Below are positions 1 through 7,608 of a stretch of DNA of 11,620 bases, piece by piece. The stretch covers positions 2,462-14,081 of the forward strand of contig PMST01000131.1 of NCBI GenBank assembly GCA_003168295.1, read 5' to 3'. Every line of letters begins with the position of its first letter. The stretch's first letter is position 1. The notes beneath the pieces were generated by a model. It worked only from the letters and a program-made list of their open reading frames with translations, searched no databases and was not told the origin of the DNA. A program made the position numbers and the translations under genes. The stretch comes from Actinomycetota bacterium. GTDB taxonomy: Bacteria > Actinomycetota > Actinomycetes > Streptosporangiales > Streptosporangiaceae.

Positions 1-61
1 GCTGGCCAGAGCGAGGCTGGCCGGAACGGGAGGGCCGCGAGCGGCCGGTCTGCTCGGCCAT
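1..61 (-). CDS. Start of a gene downstream of fmt, probably rsmB (16S rRNA cytosine methyltransferase), cut by the window edge
   Basis: Only the first 20 codons are inside the window. They begin with an ATG at 61-59, one base after the fmt stop, and read MAEQTGRSRPSRSGQPRSGQ. This basic, Arg/Ser/Pro/Gly-rich stretch has no domain in it. In many actinobacteria the gene after fmt is rsmB, which makes 5-methylcytosine in 16S rRNA, and its product often starts with a similar disordered basic tail; that is the only ground for the name. The junction reads TGACATG, so translation is probably coupled to fmt. No clear Shine-Dalgarno sequence is seen. The start is likely real from spacing and lack of a stop, but the identity is an inference. 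Confidence 0.5.
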   Translation of the reverse strand, partial: MAEQTGRSRPSRSGQPRSGQ

Positions 62-62
62 G

Positions 63-1004
63 TCAGCCGAGCCGCACGGGGCCGCCGGCCCGCAGGCCGC
101 GGACCCAGTCGGAGGCGGTCATCTGGCGCTTGCCCTCGGCCTTGACATCGCCGAGACGCACGGGGCGCGACCCCGTCCCGACGAACACGGCCTGGCGCTG
201 CGCCAGCAGCTCACCGGGGGCAAGGTCGGCCAGGTGGGCCGGGTCCGCGGGGCTCTCCAGCGATACCGGGCCGAGCTTGACCCGGGCGCCGGCGAGCTCT
301 GTCCACGCGCCCGGATCGGGCGTGCACGCCCGGATCTGCCGGTCGACCACGTGCGCGGGCAGCTTCCAGTCCACATGCGCGTCGGCCGGGGTGATCTTCG
401 GGGCGAAGCTGACGCCCTCGGCGGGCTGCGGGACGGCCTGGACCGTTCCGGTCTCGATCCCGTCCAGGGTCGCCGCAAGCAGCTCCGCGCCGGAATGCGA
501 CAGCCGTTCCAGCAGCGAGCCGGTCGTGTCGTCGGGCCGCACCGGTTCAGTGAGCACGCCGTAGACCGGACCCGCGTCCAGCTCTTTGACGATACGGAAC
601 GTGCTCGCGCCGGTCACGTCGTCGCCGTGCAGGATCGCGTGCTGCACCGGCGCAGCCCCGCGCCACGCGGGCAGCAGGGAAAAGTGCAGGTTGACCCAGC
701 CGTGCGGCGGAATGTCCAGCGCGGCCTGCGGCAGCAGCGCGCCGTAGGCGACCACCGGGCAGCAGTCAGGGGCGATCTCGCGCAGCCGGTCGAGGAACTG
801 CGGATCGCGGGCCCTGGCCGGCCTGAGCACCTCCAGCCCGGCCGCCGTGGCGCGCTGGGCCACCGGGCTCGGCTCGACCTTGCGGCCACGGCCCGCCGGG
901 GCATCCGGCCGGGTCACGACCGCTACGACCTCATGACGGGAGACCAGCAGCGCGTCGAGCGCCGGGACCGCCGTCGGCGGCGTACCCGCGAACACCAGCC
1001 GCAC
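63..1004 (-). CDS. fmt: Methionyl-tRNA formyltransferase
   Basis: Transfers a formyl group from 10-formyltetrahydrofolate to methionyl-initiator tRNA in the cytoplasm, making the fMet-tRNA used to start translation. The 313-residue product has the usual family length. It begins [10 protein letters not shown], the Rossmann-like N-terminal strand of the formyltransferase domain. The catalytic triad known from the E. coli enzyme falls at nearly the same numbers: Asn105 and His107 in [16 protein letters not shown], and Asp143 in ELDAGPVYG. The C-terminal third (from about residue 205) is the OB-like tRNA-binding domain. Translation starts at GTG, one base after the def stop (TGACGTG), and no good Shine-Dalgarno sequence is visible, so coupling to def is likely. 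Pairing with def is functional: Fmt adds the formyl group that Def later removes. Confidence 0.97.
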   Translation of the reverse strand: MRLVFAGTPPTAVPALDALLVSRHEVVAVVTRPDAPAGRGRKVEPSPVAQRATAAGLEVLRPARARDPQFLDRLREIAPDCCPVVAYGALLPQAALDIPPHGWVNLHFSLLPAWRGAAPVQHAILHGDDVTGASTFRIVKELDAGPVYGVLTEPVRPDDTTGSLLERLSHSGAELLAATLDGIETGTVQAVPQPAEGVSFAPKITPADAHVDWKLPAHVVDRQIRACTPDPGAWTELAGARVKLGPVSLESPADPAHLADLAPGELLAQRQAVFVGTGSRPVRLGDVKAEGKRQMTASDWVRGLRAGGPVRLG

Positions 1005-1005
1005 G

Positions 1006-1554
1006 TCAGAGGGCCTGGCCGAGGGTCTGGTGCGGGGAAATCCGCACCTGCGGGATGGGGTCGCCCCACCATTCCGCCTCGCGGATCGCCTTCATCGCCG
1101 CCTTGCGCTGGGTGGGATTCATCCGGTCGATGAACAAGATCCCGTCCAGGTGGTCGGTCTCGTGCTGGATACAGCGGGCCAGCAGTTCGGTGCCCTCGAT
1201 CGTCACCGGGTCCCCGTACATGTTGAACCCCTTGGCCACTACCCCCCACGCCCGCTCTACCGGGTAGGCGAGGCCGGGGAAGGACAGGCAGCCCTCATCG
1301 TCTTCATCGGTGTCTTCGGACAGGTCAAGCGAGGGGTTGATCAGGTGCCCGGGCTCGTTGTCGTCCACGTGGTAGGTGAAGACTCGCAAACCCACCCCGA
1401 TCTGGGGCGCGGCGAGACCCGCGCCGGGCGCGTCGAGCATGGTTTCGGTGAGGTCCTTGACGAGCCTGCGCAGCTCGGCGTCGAAGTCGCGGACCGGCTC
1501 GGCCGGCGTACGCAGCACCGGGTCACCGAAGAGACGGATCGGCTTGACACTCAC
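1006..1554 (-). CDS. def: Peptide deformylase
   Basis: Metalloenzyme that removes the N-formyl group from nascent proteins at the ribosome. With the start chosen here the product has 182 residues. All three family motifs are intact: [11 protein letters not shown] (residues 44-54), EGCLSFP with metal ligand Cys89, and QHETDHLDG with ligands His131 and His135 and catalytic Glu132. The open frame reaches a GTG at 1572, but a perfect AGGAGG at 1566-1561 lies inside that extension, six bases ahead of the GTG at 1554-1552. The protein therefore most likely starts [15 protein letters not shown], which matches the family's usual N-terminus. A 70-base gap separates it from priA. The stop is one base from the fmt start. 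Actinobacteria often carry more than one def; this copy looks fully active. Confidence 0.96.
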   Translation of the reverse strand: MSVKPIRLFGDPVLRTPAEPVRDFDAELRRLVKDLTETMLDAPGAGLAAPQIGVGLRVFTYHVDDNEPGHLINPSLDLSEDTDEDDEGCLSFPGLAYPVERAWGVVAKGFNMYGDPVTIEGTELLARCIQHETDHLDGILFIDRMNPTQRKAAMKAIREAEWWGDPIPQVRISPHQTLGQAL

Positions 1555-1560
1555 GAAAAC

Positions 1561-1566
1561 CCTCCT
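1561..1566 (-). promoter_or_regulatory. Shine-Dalgarno sequence that sets the def start
   Basis: AGGAGG on the minus strand with a six-base spacer (GTTTTC) to the GTG at 1554. It is a full match to the anti-Shine-Dalgarno end of 16S rRNA and decides against the upstream in-frame GTG at 1572, which would place this site inside the coding region. Confidence 0.85.
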
Positions 1567-1624
1567 GGACACGTACAGCTGAGCACCTTTCCTCCCGTGG
1601 TGCCGCCAGCTCTCAGTCTATCCG

Positions 1625-3655
1625 TCAGGCAACCTCGGCCGGGTCGAGCTGCACCCGGACGGCCGCGCGGTCCTTGCGCGCGCTCCGGGTGGCCTGCGCC
1701 GCATGCAGCGCGCGGGCGAGCTCGAGGCCCTCTTGCCTGCTGATCCTGATCAGCGCCCGCTCCTGGGGTTCCGGAGGGGCCGTGGGTTCGGCTGGCTTGG
1801 CGGGATGCCCCGCGCTCCTGGCCGGGAAGGGGTCAGCGGGCACGGGCCCGAGCACTTCCGCCTGGCCGGGCAGGCCGGCCGAGCCGACGAAGTCGGCCAC
1901 TGCGGCCGGCGCCCCGGTCACCGAGGCCATCCGCACTGCGGGCGGAAAACCGAGCTCGGCTCGTTCCGCCAGTTCCCGTTCCGAAAAATTGACAGGATCC
2001 CAGCGGATCAGGGCCTGCACGGCCGGTATTGACGCCTCGGCCAGCACCACCACCGGCCCGGCGGGCCGGACCAGCGCGGCGGCGTTCATCCACCGGCGCA
2101 GGGCCTCCTCGGCCGCGCGCAGACTGGGGCGGCCGAGAAGCGCCCAGCCGTCTAGGAGCAGCGCGCCCGCGTAACCCTCCGGTGCCACCGGCTCGGCGCC
2201 CGGCGTGGCGATGACCAACGCGGGTTCGGCCGTCACGGTGGCGAGCACGTGCTGGCCGCCGGAGGTGCGGACGGGCACGCCGGGAAAGGCGCGGCCCAGT
2301 TCCTCGGCGGTCCGGGCCGCCCCGGTGACCAGCGCGCGCAGCCGGCCTGATCCGCAGCGGGAGCAGGTCCAGTCCGTGGCCATGGCGCCGCACCAGCGGC
2401 AGTCCGGGATTTCGTGCGAGCCGCCGATCTCCAGCGGGCCGCCGCAGGTGGCGCACCTGGCTTGGGCCCGGCACCGGTCACAGGCGATCGCGGCGAGATA
2501 GCCGCGCCGTGGCACCTGCACCAGGACCGGTCCGCGGGCCAGGGCGCCGCGGGCCTCCCCCGCCAGGGCGCTGCGGGCAGCGCGCAGCGCCATACTCGGC
2601 AGGCGTGCGGTCATCGCCGCCGCGTCCCGGTCCAGTTCGGCCTCGTCGGGAGCGGCCCTGACCAGCGGCGCGACCTGGCGCAGCACCTCCGGGTGGCCGG
2701 TCAGCGGCCGCGCCCATCCGGCCGCGACCAGCTGGGTGAGCTCGGCGGTGCGGGCGAAACCGCCGATCAGGGCGGCCGCACCGGCCCGGTGCGCGCGCAG
2801 GGCCAGCACTTCGCGGGCGTTCGGGTACGGGGCGCGGGGCTCGGCGTGCAGGTCGTCGCCGTCGTCCCAGAGCACCACCAGGCCGAGGTCGGTGACCGGG
2901 GCGAACATCGCGGCCCGCGTGCCCGCCACCACCGGGACCAGGCCGCGGCGCGCCGCCAGCCAGCGACGGTAGCGCTCGGCCGGCCCGAGATCCGCGCTCA
3001 GGCAAACGTGGCTGACGCCAGCCAGCGCGGCGTCGACACGGTCCAGGTCGCGGGTGTCCGGCACCACTATGACCACGCCGCGGCCGGCGGCGGCCGTGGT
3101 CCCGGCCGCGATCGCGATTTCGGCCGGCCAGTGCGGGCCGGGCAGAGCCGACCATGCGGCCCGGACCGGACGCCTGTCCGCCAGCCCGGCCAGGAACGCT
3201 TCCCCGGCCGGGTAGCGAGCCCACGGACCAGCGGCGGGCCGCGAACCTGCGTATTTGGTGCCGTCCCCCGCCGGGGTCTCCCGCTCCGCCGTCGCGTGCC
3301 GGGGCGGGATGGCCAGCCTGAGCACGTCGGCCAGGGTGCCCGCGTACCGGTCCGCCACCGCCCGGGCCAGGTCAAAGATCTCCGGGGTCAGCACCGGCTC
3401 CGGCGAGATCACCCGCTCGAGCCGGGCCAGCCGGCCCGGGTGCTCGCTGGTCTGCGTGCGTTCCAGGAGGTAGCCGTCGACGAGCTGCCCGGCGAACCGC
3501 ACCCGGACCCGGCAGCCCGGTACAGCCGCATCGGCCAGGGCGGCCGGGACTAGGTAGTCGAACGGACGGTCCAGGTGGGCGAGCGAGATGTCCACCGCCA
3601 CCCGGGCAACGGGGAGCCGCTCGCTGACCGCCTGATCCTTCGCCTCCTTCGCCAC
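1625..3655 (-). CDS. priA: Primosomal protein N' (PriA), actinobacterial type lacking helicase motifs
   Basis: PriA recognises stalled or broken replication forks and reloads the replisome. The 676-residue product begins with the DNA-binding domain (LPVARVAVDISLAHLDRPFDY, residues 14-34, then VPGCRVRVRFAGQLVDGYLL). Four CxxC pairs at Cys392/395, 401/404, 419/422 and 431/434 are the eight ligands expected for two zinc ions. The helicase part is degenerate. Where E. coli has a Walker A GxTGSGKT there is EIAIAAGTTAAAGRG (about 179-193), with no GKT, and the DEAH box is replaced by WDDGDD (263-268). This is known of actinobacterial PriA and suggests a structural, non-helicase role. Length is near that of the family. 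It starts at GTG with AGGA some eight bases upstream. A strong hairpin lies between metK and this gene, so it may be transcribed less than its upstream neighbours. Confidence 0.93.
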   Translation of the reverse strand: MAKEAKDQAVSERLPVARVAVDISLAHLDRPFDYLVPAALADAAVPGCRVRVRFAGQLVDGYLLERTQTSEHPGRLARLERVISPEPVLTPEIFDLARAVADRYAGTLADVLRLAIPPRHATAERETPAGDGTKYAGSRPAAGPWARYPAGEAFLAGLADRRPVRAAWSALPGPHWPAEIAIAAGTTAAAGRGVVIVVPDTRDLDRVDAALAGVSHVCLSADLGPAERYRRWLAARRGLVPVVAGTRAAMFAPVTDLGLVVLWDDGDDLHAEPRAPYPNAREVLALRAHRAGAAALIGGFARTAELTQLVAAGWARPLTGHPEVLRQVAPLVRAAPDEAELDRDAAAMTARLPSMALRAARSALAGEARGALARGPVLVQVPRRGYLAAIACDRCRAQARCATCGGPLEIGGSHEIPDCRWCGAMATDWTCSRCGSGRLRALVTGAARTAEELGRAFPGVPVRTSGGQHVLATVTAEPALVIATPGAEPVAPEGYAGALLLDGWALLGRPSLRAAEEALRRWMNAAALVRPAGPVVVLAEASIPAVQALIRWDPVNFSERELAERAELGFPPAVRMASVTGAPAAVADFVGSAGLPGQAEVLGPVPADPFPARSAGHPAKPAEPTAPPEPQERALIRISRQEGLELARALHAAQATRSARKDRAAVRVQLDPAEVA

Positions 3656-3691
3656 CGTTCCGTCCTACCAGAACCGGGACGGCGGTTAGGA

Positions 3692-3730
3692 CATCGCCGG
3701 GCGTCTGTTATCGGCGGACGCCCGGCGGTG
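3692..3730 (-). terminator. Strong hairpin directly after metK (terminator-like)
   Basis: An 11-bp perfect stem (CGCCGGGCGTC at 3695-3705 against GACGCCCGGCG at 3717-3727) with an 11-base loop. It can be extended to 14 pairs (3692-3705 with 3717-3730) through one G-U pair. It begins one base after the metK TGA. No U-run follows, as is common for actinobacterial hairpin terminators. It could end or attenuate transcription before priA, or protect the 3' end of the metK message. Confidence 0.6.
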
Positions 3731-3731
3731 G

Positions 3732-4925
3732 TCAGAAGTTGACGGCAGAGCGGAGCTGGTCGGCCCGGTCGGTGCGCTCCCAGCAGAAGTCGGGCTCGGT
3801 ACGGCCGAAGTGCCCGTAGGCGGCGGTTTGCGCGTAGATGGGACGCAGCAGGTCCAGCGCGTAGATGATGGCCCGCGGCCGTAGGTCGAAGACCTCGAGC
3901 ACAGCGTCCTGGATCCGCTCCACCGGCACCTTCTCGGTGCCGAAGCACTCGATGAAGAGCCCGACCGGAGTCGCCTTGCCGATCGCGTAGGCGACCTGAG
4001 CCTCGCACCGGTCCGCCAGGCCGGCGGCGACCACGTTCTTGGCCACCCATCGCATCGCGTAGGCCGCGCTGCGGTCCACCTTCGACGGATCCTTGCCGGA
4101 GAAGGCCCCTCCTCCGTGGCGCGCCATGCCGCCGTAGGTGTCGATGATGATCTTTCGCCCGGTCAGCCCGGCGTCCCCCATCGGGCCGCCGATCTCGAAC
4201 CGGCCGGTCGGGTTGACCAGCAGCCGGAAGCCGTCGCTGTCGATGCCAGCGTCGGCCAGGACGGGGTCGACCACGTAGTCCTTGATGTCGGGGGCGAGCA
4301 GTTCCTTGAGGTTGATGTCGGGCGCGTGCTGGGTGGAGACCACCACCGTGTCCAGCCGCACCGGGATGTCCCCCGCGTACTCGATCGTCACCTGCGTCTT
4401 GCCGTCCGGGCGCAGGTAGGGCACCGTACCCGCGCGGCGGACCTCGGCAAGCTGCCGGGCGAGCTTGTGCGCGAGCATGATCGGCAGCGGCATCAGCTCG
4501 GGGGTCTCGCGGCACGCGTAGCCGAACATCAGGCCCTGGTCGCCGGCCCCCTGCCGGTCAAGCTCGTCGGTCCCCTCGCCCTCGCGGTACTCGAACGCGT
4601 CATTGACGCCCTGGGCGATGTCCGGCGACTGGGCACCGATCGAGACCGACACGCCGCAGGAGGCCCCGTCGTATCCCTTGGCCGAGGAGTCGTAGCCAAT
4701 CTCCAGGATCTTCTCCCTGATGATGCCAGGGATGTCGACGTACGTCTGGGTGGTGACCTCGCCTGCGACATGAACCTGGCCGGTCGTGATCAGTGTTTCG
4801 ACCGCCACCCGGCTGCCCGGATCATCCTTGATCATGGCGTCCAGAATGACGTCGCTGATCTGGTCGGCCATCTTGTCGGGATGGCCTTCCGTCACAGACT
4901 CGGAAGTGAACAGGCGGCGCGCCAC
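3732..4925 (-). CDS. metK: S-adenosylmethionine synthase
   Basis: Joins ATP and methionine to form S-adenosylmethionine, the cell's main methyl donor; a cytoplasmic tetramer. The 397-residue product matches the family length. Visible signatures are GHPDK (residues 14-18, ATP binding), [12 protein letters not shown] (126-137) and the Gly-rich loop [19 protein letters not shown] (261-279). It ends [10 protein letters not shown]. The open frame extends upstream to 4988, but GAGGAG at 4938-4933 sits seven bases before the GTG at 4925, and the resulting N-terminus [18 protein letters not shown] is the family form. A 117-base gap separates it from coaBC and may hold its own promoter. A hairpin follows the stop at once. 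No known SAM riboswitch could be recognised in the short leader. Confidence 0.98.
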   Translation of the reverse strand: MARRLFTSESVTEGHPDKMADQISDVILDAMIKDDPGSRVAVETLITTGQVHVAGEVTTQTYVDIPGIIREKILEIGYDSSAKGYDGASCGVSVSIGAQSPDIAQGVNDAFEYREGEGTDELDRQGAGDQGLMFGYACRETPELMPLPIMLAHKLARQLAEVRRAGTVPYLRPDGKTQVTIEYAGDIPVRLDTVVVSTQHAPDINLKELLAPDIKDYVVDPVLADAGIDSDGFRLLVNPTGRFEIGGPMGDAGLTGRKIIIDTYGGMARHGGGAFSGKDPSKVDRSAAYAMRWVAKNVVAAGLADRCEAQVAYAIGKATPVGLFIECFGTEKVPVERIQDAVLEVFDLRPRAIIYALDLLRPIYAQTAAYGHFGRTEPDFCWERTDRADQLRSAVNF

Positions 4926-5042
4926 GTCGTTTCTCCTCGTTAGGGGCTGCGGTGAGTTTATCCCGGACTTACCCGCTGGGTGGGCCACGCGGCGAGGTCG
5001 CCGGGCGGCTGAGGCGGGATGTCCGGTTTTTCTAAGTCGTTG
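4926..5042 (-). other. coaBC-metK intergenic leader, possible metK promoter
   Basis: This 117-base gap holds the metK ribosome site. It also has a TAAACT at 4960-4955 that fits the TAnnnT -10 pattern of actinobacterial housekeeping promoters and would give a 5' leader of roughly 20-25 bases; no convincing -35 box is seen at the right distance. The 9-base word ACGACTTAG occurs twice (5055-5047 and 5040-5032), the first copy overlapping the coaBC stop. A small palindrome CGGCGA-GG-TCGCCG lies at about 4990-5003. Function is unproven. Confidence 0.3.
4933..4938 (-). promoter_or_regulatory. Shine-Dalgarno sequence that sets the metK start
   Basis: GAGGAG on the minus strand, seven bases (AAACGAC) before the GTG at 4925. 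It rules out the 21-residue N-terminal extension of the longest frame. Confidence 0.85.
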
Positions 5043-6296
5043 TTACCTAAGTCGTGCGGCCACCAGGTCCCACACCACGTCGGCGAGGGCTTCTTTCGGT
5101 CCGCGCGGGATCTGGGTGACGGAACCGTCGACGCCATAGACGACCGCCTCGTTGTCGATGGTCCCGAAGCCAAGCCCATTTCCTACCGGGTTGACGACAA
5201 GCAGGTCACACCCTTTGCGGGCCAGCTTAGCCTGAGCGGCCTCGGCGGCGGTGTCGGTCTCGGCAGCGAACCCGACGAGGACCTGGTGCCCGGAGTCGCG
5301 TGCGCGGCGCAGGGCCAGCCCGGCCAGGATGTCCGGGTTCTCGGTCAGCCGCAAGGGCTCAGGCGGCTGGCCATCCTTTTTCATCTTGCCCGGGCTCCGG
5401 GTCTGCGGGCGGTAGTCCGCTACCGCGGCGGCCATCACGACCGCATCAGCTCCGGCCGCGGCCGCCGTGACGGCGTCCTGCAGGTCGTGCGCCGAGACCA
5501 CCCGGGTGACCTTGGCCCCGGCCGGGTCCGGCAGCGCGACGTTGGCCGCGACCACGATCACCTCGGCACCCCGGGCGACAGCCGTCCGGGCCAGCGCGTA
5601 CCCCTGCGTTCCGGTGGACCAGTTGCCGATGAACCTGACCGGATCGATCTCTTCCCGGGTACCGCCCGCGGACACCACGACCCGCCGGCCGGCCAGGTCG
5701 GGCCGAAGCAGGTCAGCCGGGTGCGCCTGGCCGGCCTCACCGGTGGCGCGGCCGGCGGCGAGCTCGCGGGCCAGCAGCCGGGTCGCGACCGCGAAGATCT
5801 CGGCCGGTTCCGGCAGCCGCCCGGCGCCGCTGTCGGCTCCGGTCAGCCGGCCGACCGCGGGCTCGAGCACGATGGCGCCGCGGCTGCGCAACATCGACAC
5901 GTTGGCCTGGGTCGCGGGATGTTCCCACATCTCGGTATGCATGGCCGGCGCGTACAGCACCGGGCACCTCGCCGTGAGCAGCGTCGCGGTCAGCAGATCC
6001 CCGGCCATCCCCGCCGCTGCCCGGGCCAGCAGGTCCGCCGTGGCGGGCGCGACCAAGACCAGGGAAGCCGACTGCCCCAGGCGGACATGCGGCACCTCGG
6101 CCACACCTGTCCACGCATCTGTGGTCACCGGCTCACCGGACAGAGCCGCCCACGTGGCCTCGCCGACGAACCGGAGCGCGTCAGGGGTCGGCACCACCCG
6201 GACGCGGTGTCCGGACTCGGTGAGCAGCCGGAGCAGCTCGCAGGCCTTATACGCCGCAATGCCGGCCCCGACGCCAAGGACGACGCGGGCCGGCAT
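5043..6296 (-). CDS. coaBC: Bifunctional phosphopantothenoylcysteine decarboxylase / phosphopantothenate-cysteine ligase
   Basis: Carries out two steps of coenzyme A synthesis: CoaB joins 4'-phosphopantothenate and cysteine using CTP, and the FMN-dependent CoaC domain decarboxylates the product to 4'-phosphopantetheine. The 417-residue length is normal. CoaC occupies about residues 1-185: GVGAGIAAYKACELLR (FMN-binding start), His70 in VPHVRLGQSAS (catalytic His), PAMHTEMW (117-124, the PxMNxxMW motif with His for Asn) and the flap GADSGAGRLPEP (153-164). CoaB follows: SAGGTREEIDPVRFIGNWSTG (209-229, with Asn225), AAVADYRP (290-297) and KMKK (304-307). The start ATG lies 17 bases after the rpoZ stop with only a weak ribosome site (GGGAAA). 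The order gmk-rpoZ-coaBC is widespread in bacteria. Confidence 0.97.
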   Translation of the reverse strand: MPARVVLGVGAGIAAYKACELLRLLTESGHRVRVVPTPDALRFVGEATWAALSGEPVTTDAWTGVAEVPHVRLGQSASLVLVAPATADLLARAAAGMAGDLLTATLLTARCPVLYAPAMHTEMWEHPATQANVSMLRSRGAIVLEPAVGRLTGADSGAGRLPEPAEIFAVATRLLARELAAGRATGEAGQAHPADLLRPDLAGRRVVVSAGGTREEIDPVRFIGNWSTGTQGYALARTAVARGAEVIVVAANVALPDPAGAKVTRVVSAHDLQDAVTAAAAGADAVVMAAAVADYRPQTRSPGKMKKDGQPPEPLRLTENPDILAGLALRRARDSGHQVLVGFAAETDTAAEAAQAKLARKGCDLLVVNPVGNGLGFGTIDNEAVVYGVDGSVTQIPRGPKEALADVVWDLVAARLR

Positions 6297-6313
6297 GGGT
6301 CGGGTTTCCCGGC

Positions 6314-6583
6314 TCAGCCTTCGATGGCCTCGACGGACAGCAGCCGCTCCTTGACCTCACGAAGGGAGATGGAGAGCGGCTTTTCCTGACTGCGCGTCTC
6401 TACCAGGGGCCCGACGTACTCGAGCAGGCCCTCACCGAGCTGCGAATAATAAGCGTTAATCTGCCGTGCGCGCTTCGCGGCCATGATAACGAGCCGGTAC
6501 TTGCTGTCCACGACTTCCAGCAGCTCGTCAATCGGCGGGTTGATAATGCCGTCGGCGACGCTGTGGGGCTGAGTCCCTGCCAA
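6314..6583 (-). CDS. rpoZ: DNA-directed RNA polymerase omega subunit
   Basis: Small subunit that binds the C-terminal part of beta-prime and helps assemble and stabilise RNA polymerase. With the TTG start at 6583 the product has 89 residues, the usual actinobacterial size. The family signature is clear: [11 protein letters not shown] (12-22), [21 protein letters not shown] (26-46) and [14 protein letters not shown] (48-61), ending in LLSVEAIEG. The open frame runs far upstream through gmk in another phase, so its length is no guide. GGAAGG at 6595-6590, just after the gmk stop, is six bases ahead of the TTG and gives an N-terminus ([11 protein letters not shown]) of the length seen in relatives. 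A GTG at 6604 overlapping the gmk stop is the alternative but would lack a ribosome site. Confidence 0.95.
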   Translation of the reverse strand: MAGTQPHSVADGIINPPIDELLEVVDSKYRLVIMAAKRARQINAYYSQLGEGLLEYVGPLVETRSQEKPLSISLREVKERLLSVEAIEG

Positions 6584-6589
6584 GTTCTG

Positions 6590-6595
6590 CCTTCC
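6590..6595 (-). promoter_or_regulatory. Shine-Dalgarno sequence that sets the rpoZ TTG start
   Basis: GGAAGG on the minus strand, six bases (CAGAAC) before TTG at 6583. No ATG or GTG lies at this spacing in the rpoZ frame, so the rare TTG is the best start. Confidence 0.75.
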
Positions 6596-6600
6596 GTAGA

Positions 6601-7149
6601 TCACTGCTTCAGCAAGGTTACCAGCTGACGGCACACGTCCTGGACGGATGTGTTCACGAGCGTGACATCGAAGTCGCCGGCCGCGGCGAGCTCGTCCCGG
6701 GCCGCCGCCAGCCTGCGGGCCAGCACCTCCGGCGGCTCGGTACCGCGGCCGGTCAGCCTGCGCACCAGTTCGTCCCAGGACGGCGGGGCCAGGAAGACCA
6801 AGCGGGCGCCGGGCGCCGCGCGCCTGACCTGACGAGCCCCGGCCACGTCTATCTCGAGCAGGCAGGAAACACCGGCCCGGAGCTTTTCGTTGAGCGGCGC
6901 TCGCGGCGTGCCGTACCGGTTGCCAGCGAACCGCGCCCACTCAAGCAACGCTCCGCTGGCGACCAGCCGGTCAAACTCGTTGTCATCGACAAAGTGATAT
7001 TCGCGTCCGTCCACTTCTCCGGGACGCGGCTTCCGCGTCGTAACCGACACGGAAATCCAGATCTGCGGACAAGACCTGTTGAGTTCGGCGACGACCGTGC
7101 TCTTCCCGACCCCGGAGGGCCCGGAGAGCACGGTCAGCCGCGAATGCAC
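6601..7149 (-). CDS. gmk: Guanylate kinase
   Basis: Phosphorylates GMP (and dGMP) with ATP to GDP in purine nucleotide supply. From the GTG at 7149 the product has 182 residues, [10 protein letters not shown] onward. It contains the P-loop GPSGVGKS (10-17), the GMP-binding segment TTRKPRPGE (37-45) with YHFV after it, GNRYGTP (76-82), [10 protein letters not shown] (97-106) and the Arg-rich lid [18 protein letters not shown] (130-147). The start is uncertain: no good Shine-Dalgarno sequence precedes 7149, and the only other nearby in-frame start is GTG at 7224, overlapping the end of mihF by 14 bases and adding 25 low-complexity residues that relatives seem to lack. The gene follows mihF by 61 bases and precedes rpoZ by 17, consistent with one transcript. 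Confidence 0.95.
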   Translation of the reverse strand: MHSRLTVLSGPSGVGKSTVVAELNRSCPQIWISVSVTTRKPRPGEVDGREYHFVDDNEFDRLVASGALLEWARFAGNRYGTPRAPLNEKLRAGVSCLLEIDVAGARQVRRAAPGARLVFLAPPSWDELVRRLTGRGTEPPEVLARRLAAARDELAAAGDFDVTLVNTSVQDVCRQLVTLLKQ

Positions 7150-7210
7150 CGGGGTCGTGACCGCGGCACCGCCACTACTTGGGGGGTTTGGCTTCCGCCT
7201 GCCACGCGGT

Positions 7211-7531
7211 TCAGATATCGGCACCGAACTCTTGCTCAAGCGCGGATCGCTGGTTGGTGCCCAGCCCGCGCACTCGGCGCGATTCCGCGATACCGAGCCT
7301 TTCCATGATCTGCTTCGCCCTGACCTTGCCCACTCCGGGCAAGGACTCAAGCAGAGCCGATACCTTCATCTTGCCAATCACGTCATCAGTTGAGCCTTCC
7401 TTGATGACATCAGACAAGCTGGTGGCTCCGCGCTTGAGGCGGTTCTTCACCTCGGCGCGTTCTTTGCGTGCTCTGGCAGCCTTCTCAAGTGCTGCAGCAC
7501 GCTCTTCGGGAGTGAGGGGAGGAAGAGCCAC
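7211..7531 (-). CDS. mihF: Actinobacterial integration host factor (mIHF/sIHF), nucleoid-associated DNA-binding protein
   Basis: Small basic nucleoid protein found in actinobacteria; it binds and bends DNA and affects supercoiling and gene expression. It is not related to the alpha/beta IHF of E. coli. The 106-residue product begins [18 protein letters not shown], forms a long basic N-terminal helix ([18 protein letters not shown]), and has the near-invariant [17 protein letters not shown] (54-70) followed by [11 protein letters not shown], a helix-hairpin-helix type DNA-binding element (about 61-81). [10 protein letters not shown] lies near the end. The size matches mycobacterial and Streptomyces homologues. 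It starts at GTG with GAGGTGA at 7544-7538, six bases upstream. It heads the gmk-rpoZ-coaBC cluster and is preceded by a long AT-rich control region. Confidence 0.96.
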   Translation of the reverse strand: MALPPLTPEERAAALEKAARARKERAEVKNRLKRGATSLSDVIKEGSTDDVIGKMKVSALLESLPGVGKVRAKQIMERLGIAESRRVRGLGTNQRSALEQEFGADI

Positions 7532-7578
7532 TCGGGGTCACCTCGGGTTTCGTCGGGAAAAAGGTTTGTCGGGAGGGG

Positions 7579-7608
7579 AAACTAGCCAATCACGTACCCT
7601 TTAGGCAA
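7579..7608 (-). promoter_or_regulatory. Candidate mihF promoter
   Basis: On the minus strand TTGCCT (7608-7603), an 18-base spacer, then TAGTTT (7584-7579). The -10 fits TAnnnT and the -35 shares four of six bases with TTGACA. Transcription would start near 7572, giving a leader of roughly 40 bases to the mihF GTG. A very AT-rich tract (7621-7660) lies just upstream, where an UP-like element or an AT-binding protein could act. Based on pattern only. Confidence 0.4.

Noticed and set aside
60..1133. Long plus-strand frame opposite fmt and def
   Set aside because: Arg/Gly-rich translation with no family resemblance; it is the antisense shadow of two well-supported genes in GC-rich DNA.
2414..3553. 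379-codon plus-strand frame opposite priA
   Set aside because: Low-complexity Arg/Gly/Gln translation; priA on the other strand has clear domains.
3550..4515. Minus-strand frame overlapping metK and priA in another phase
   Set aside because: Its translation is a frame-shifted image of MetK and PriA, with low-complexity Arg-rich sequence.
4926..5042. SAM riboswitch before metK
   Set aside because: The gap is short and I could not find the conserved core or stems of a known SAM-binding class.
5019..6389. 456-codon plus-strand frame opposite coaBC
   Set aside because: It is longer than coaBC but has no recognisable motif, while coaBC has all its catalytic motifs.
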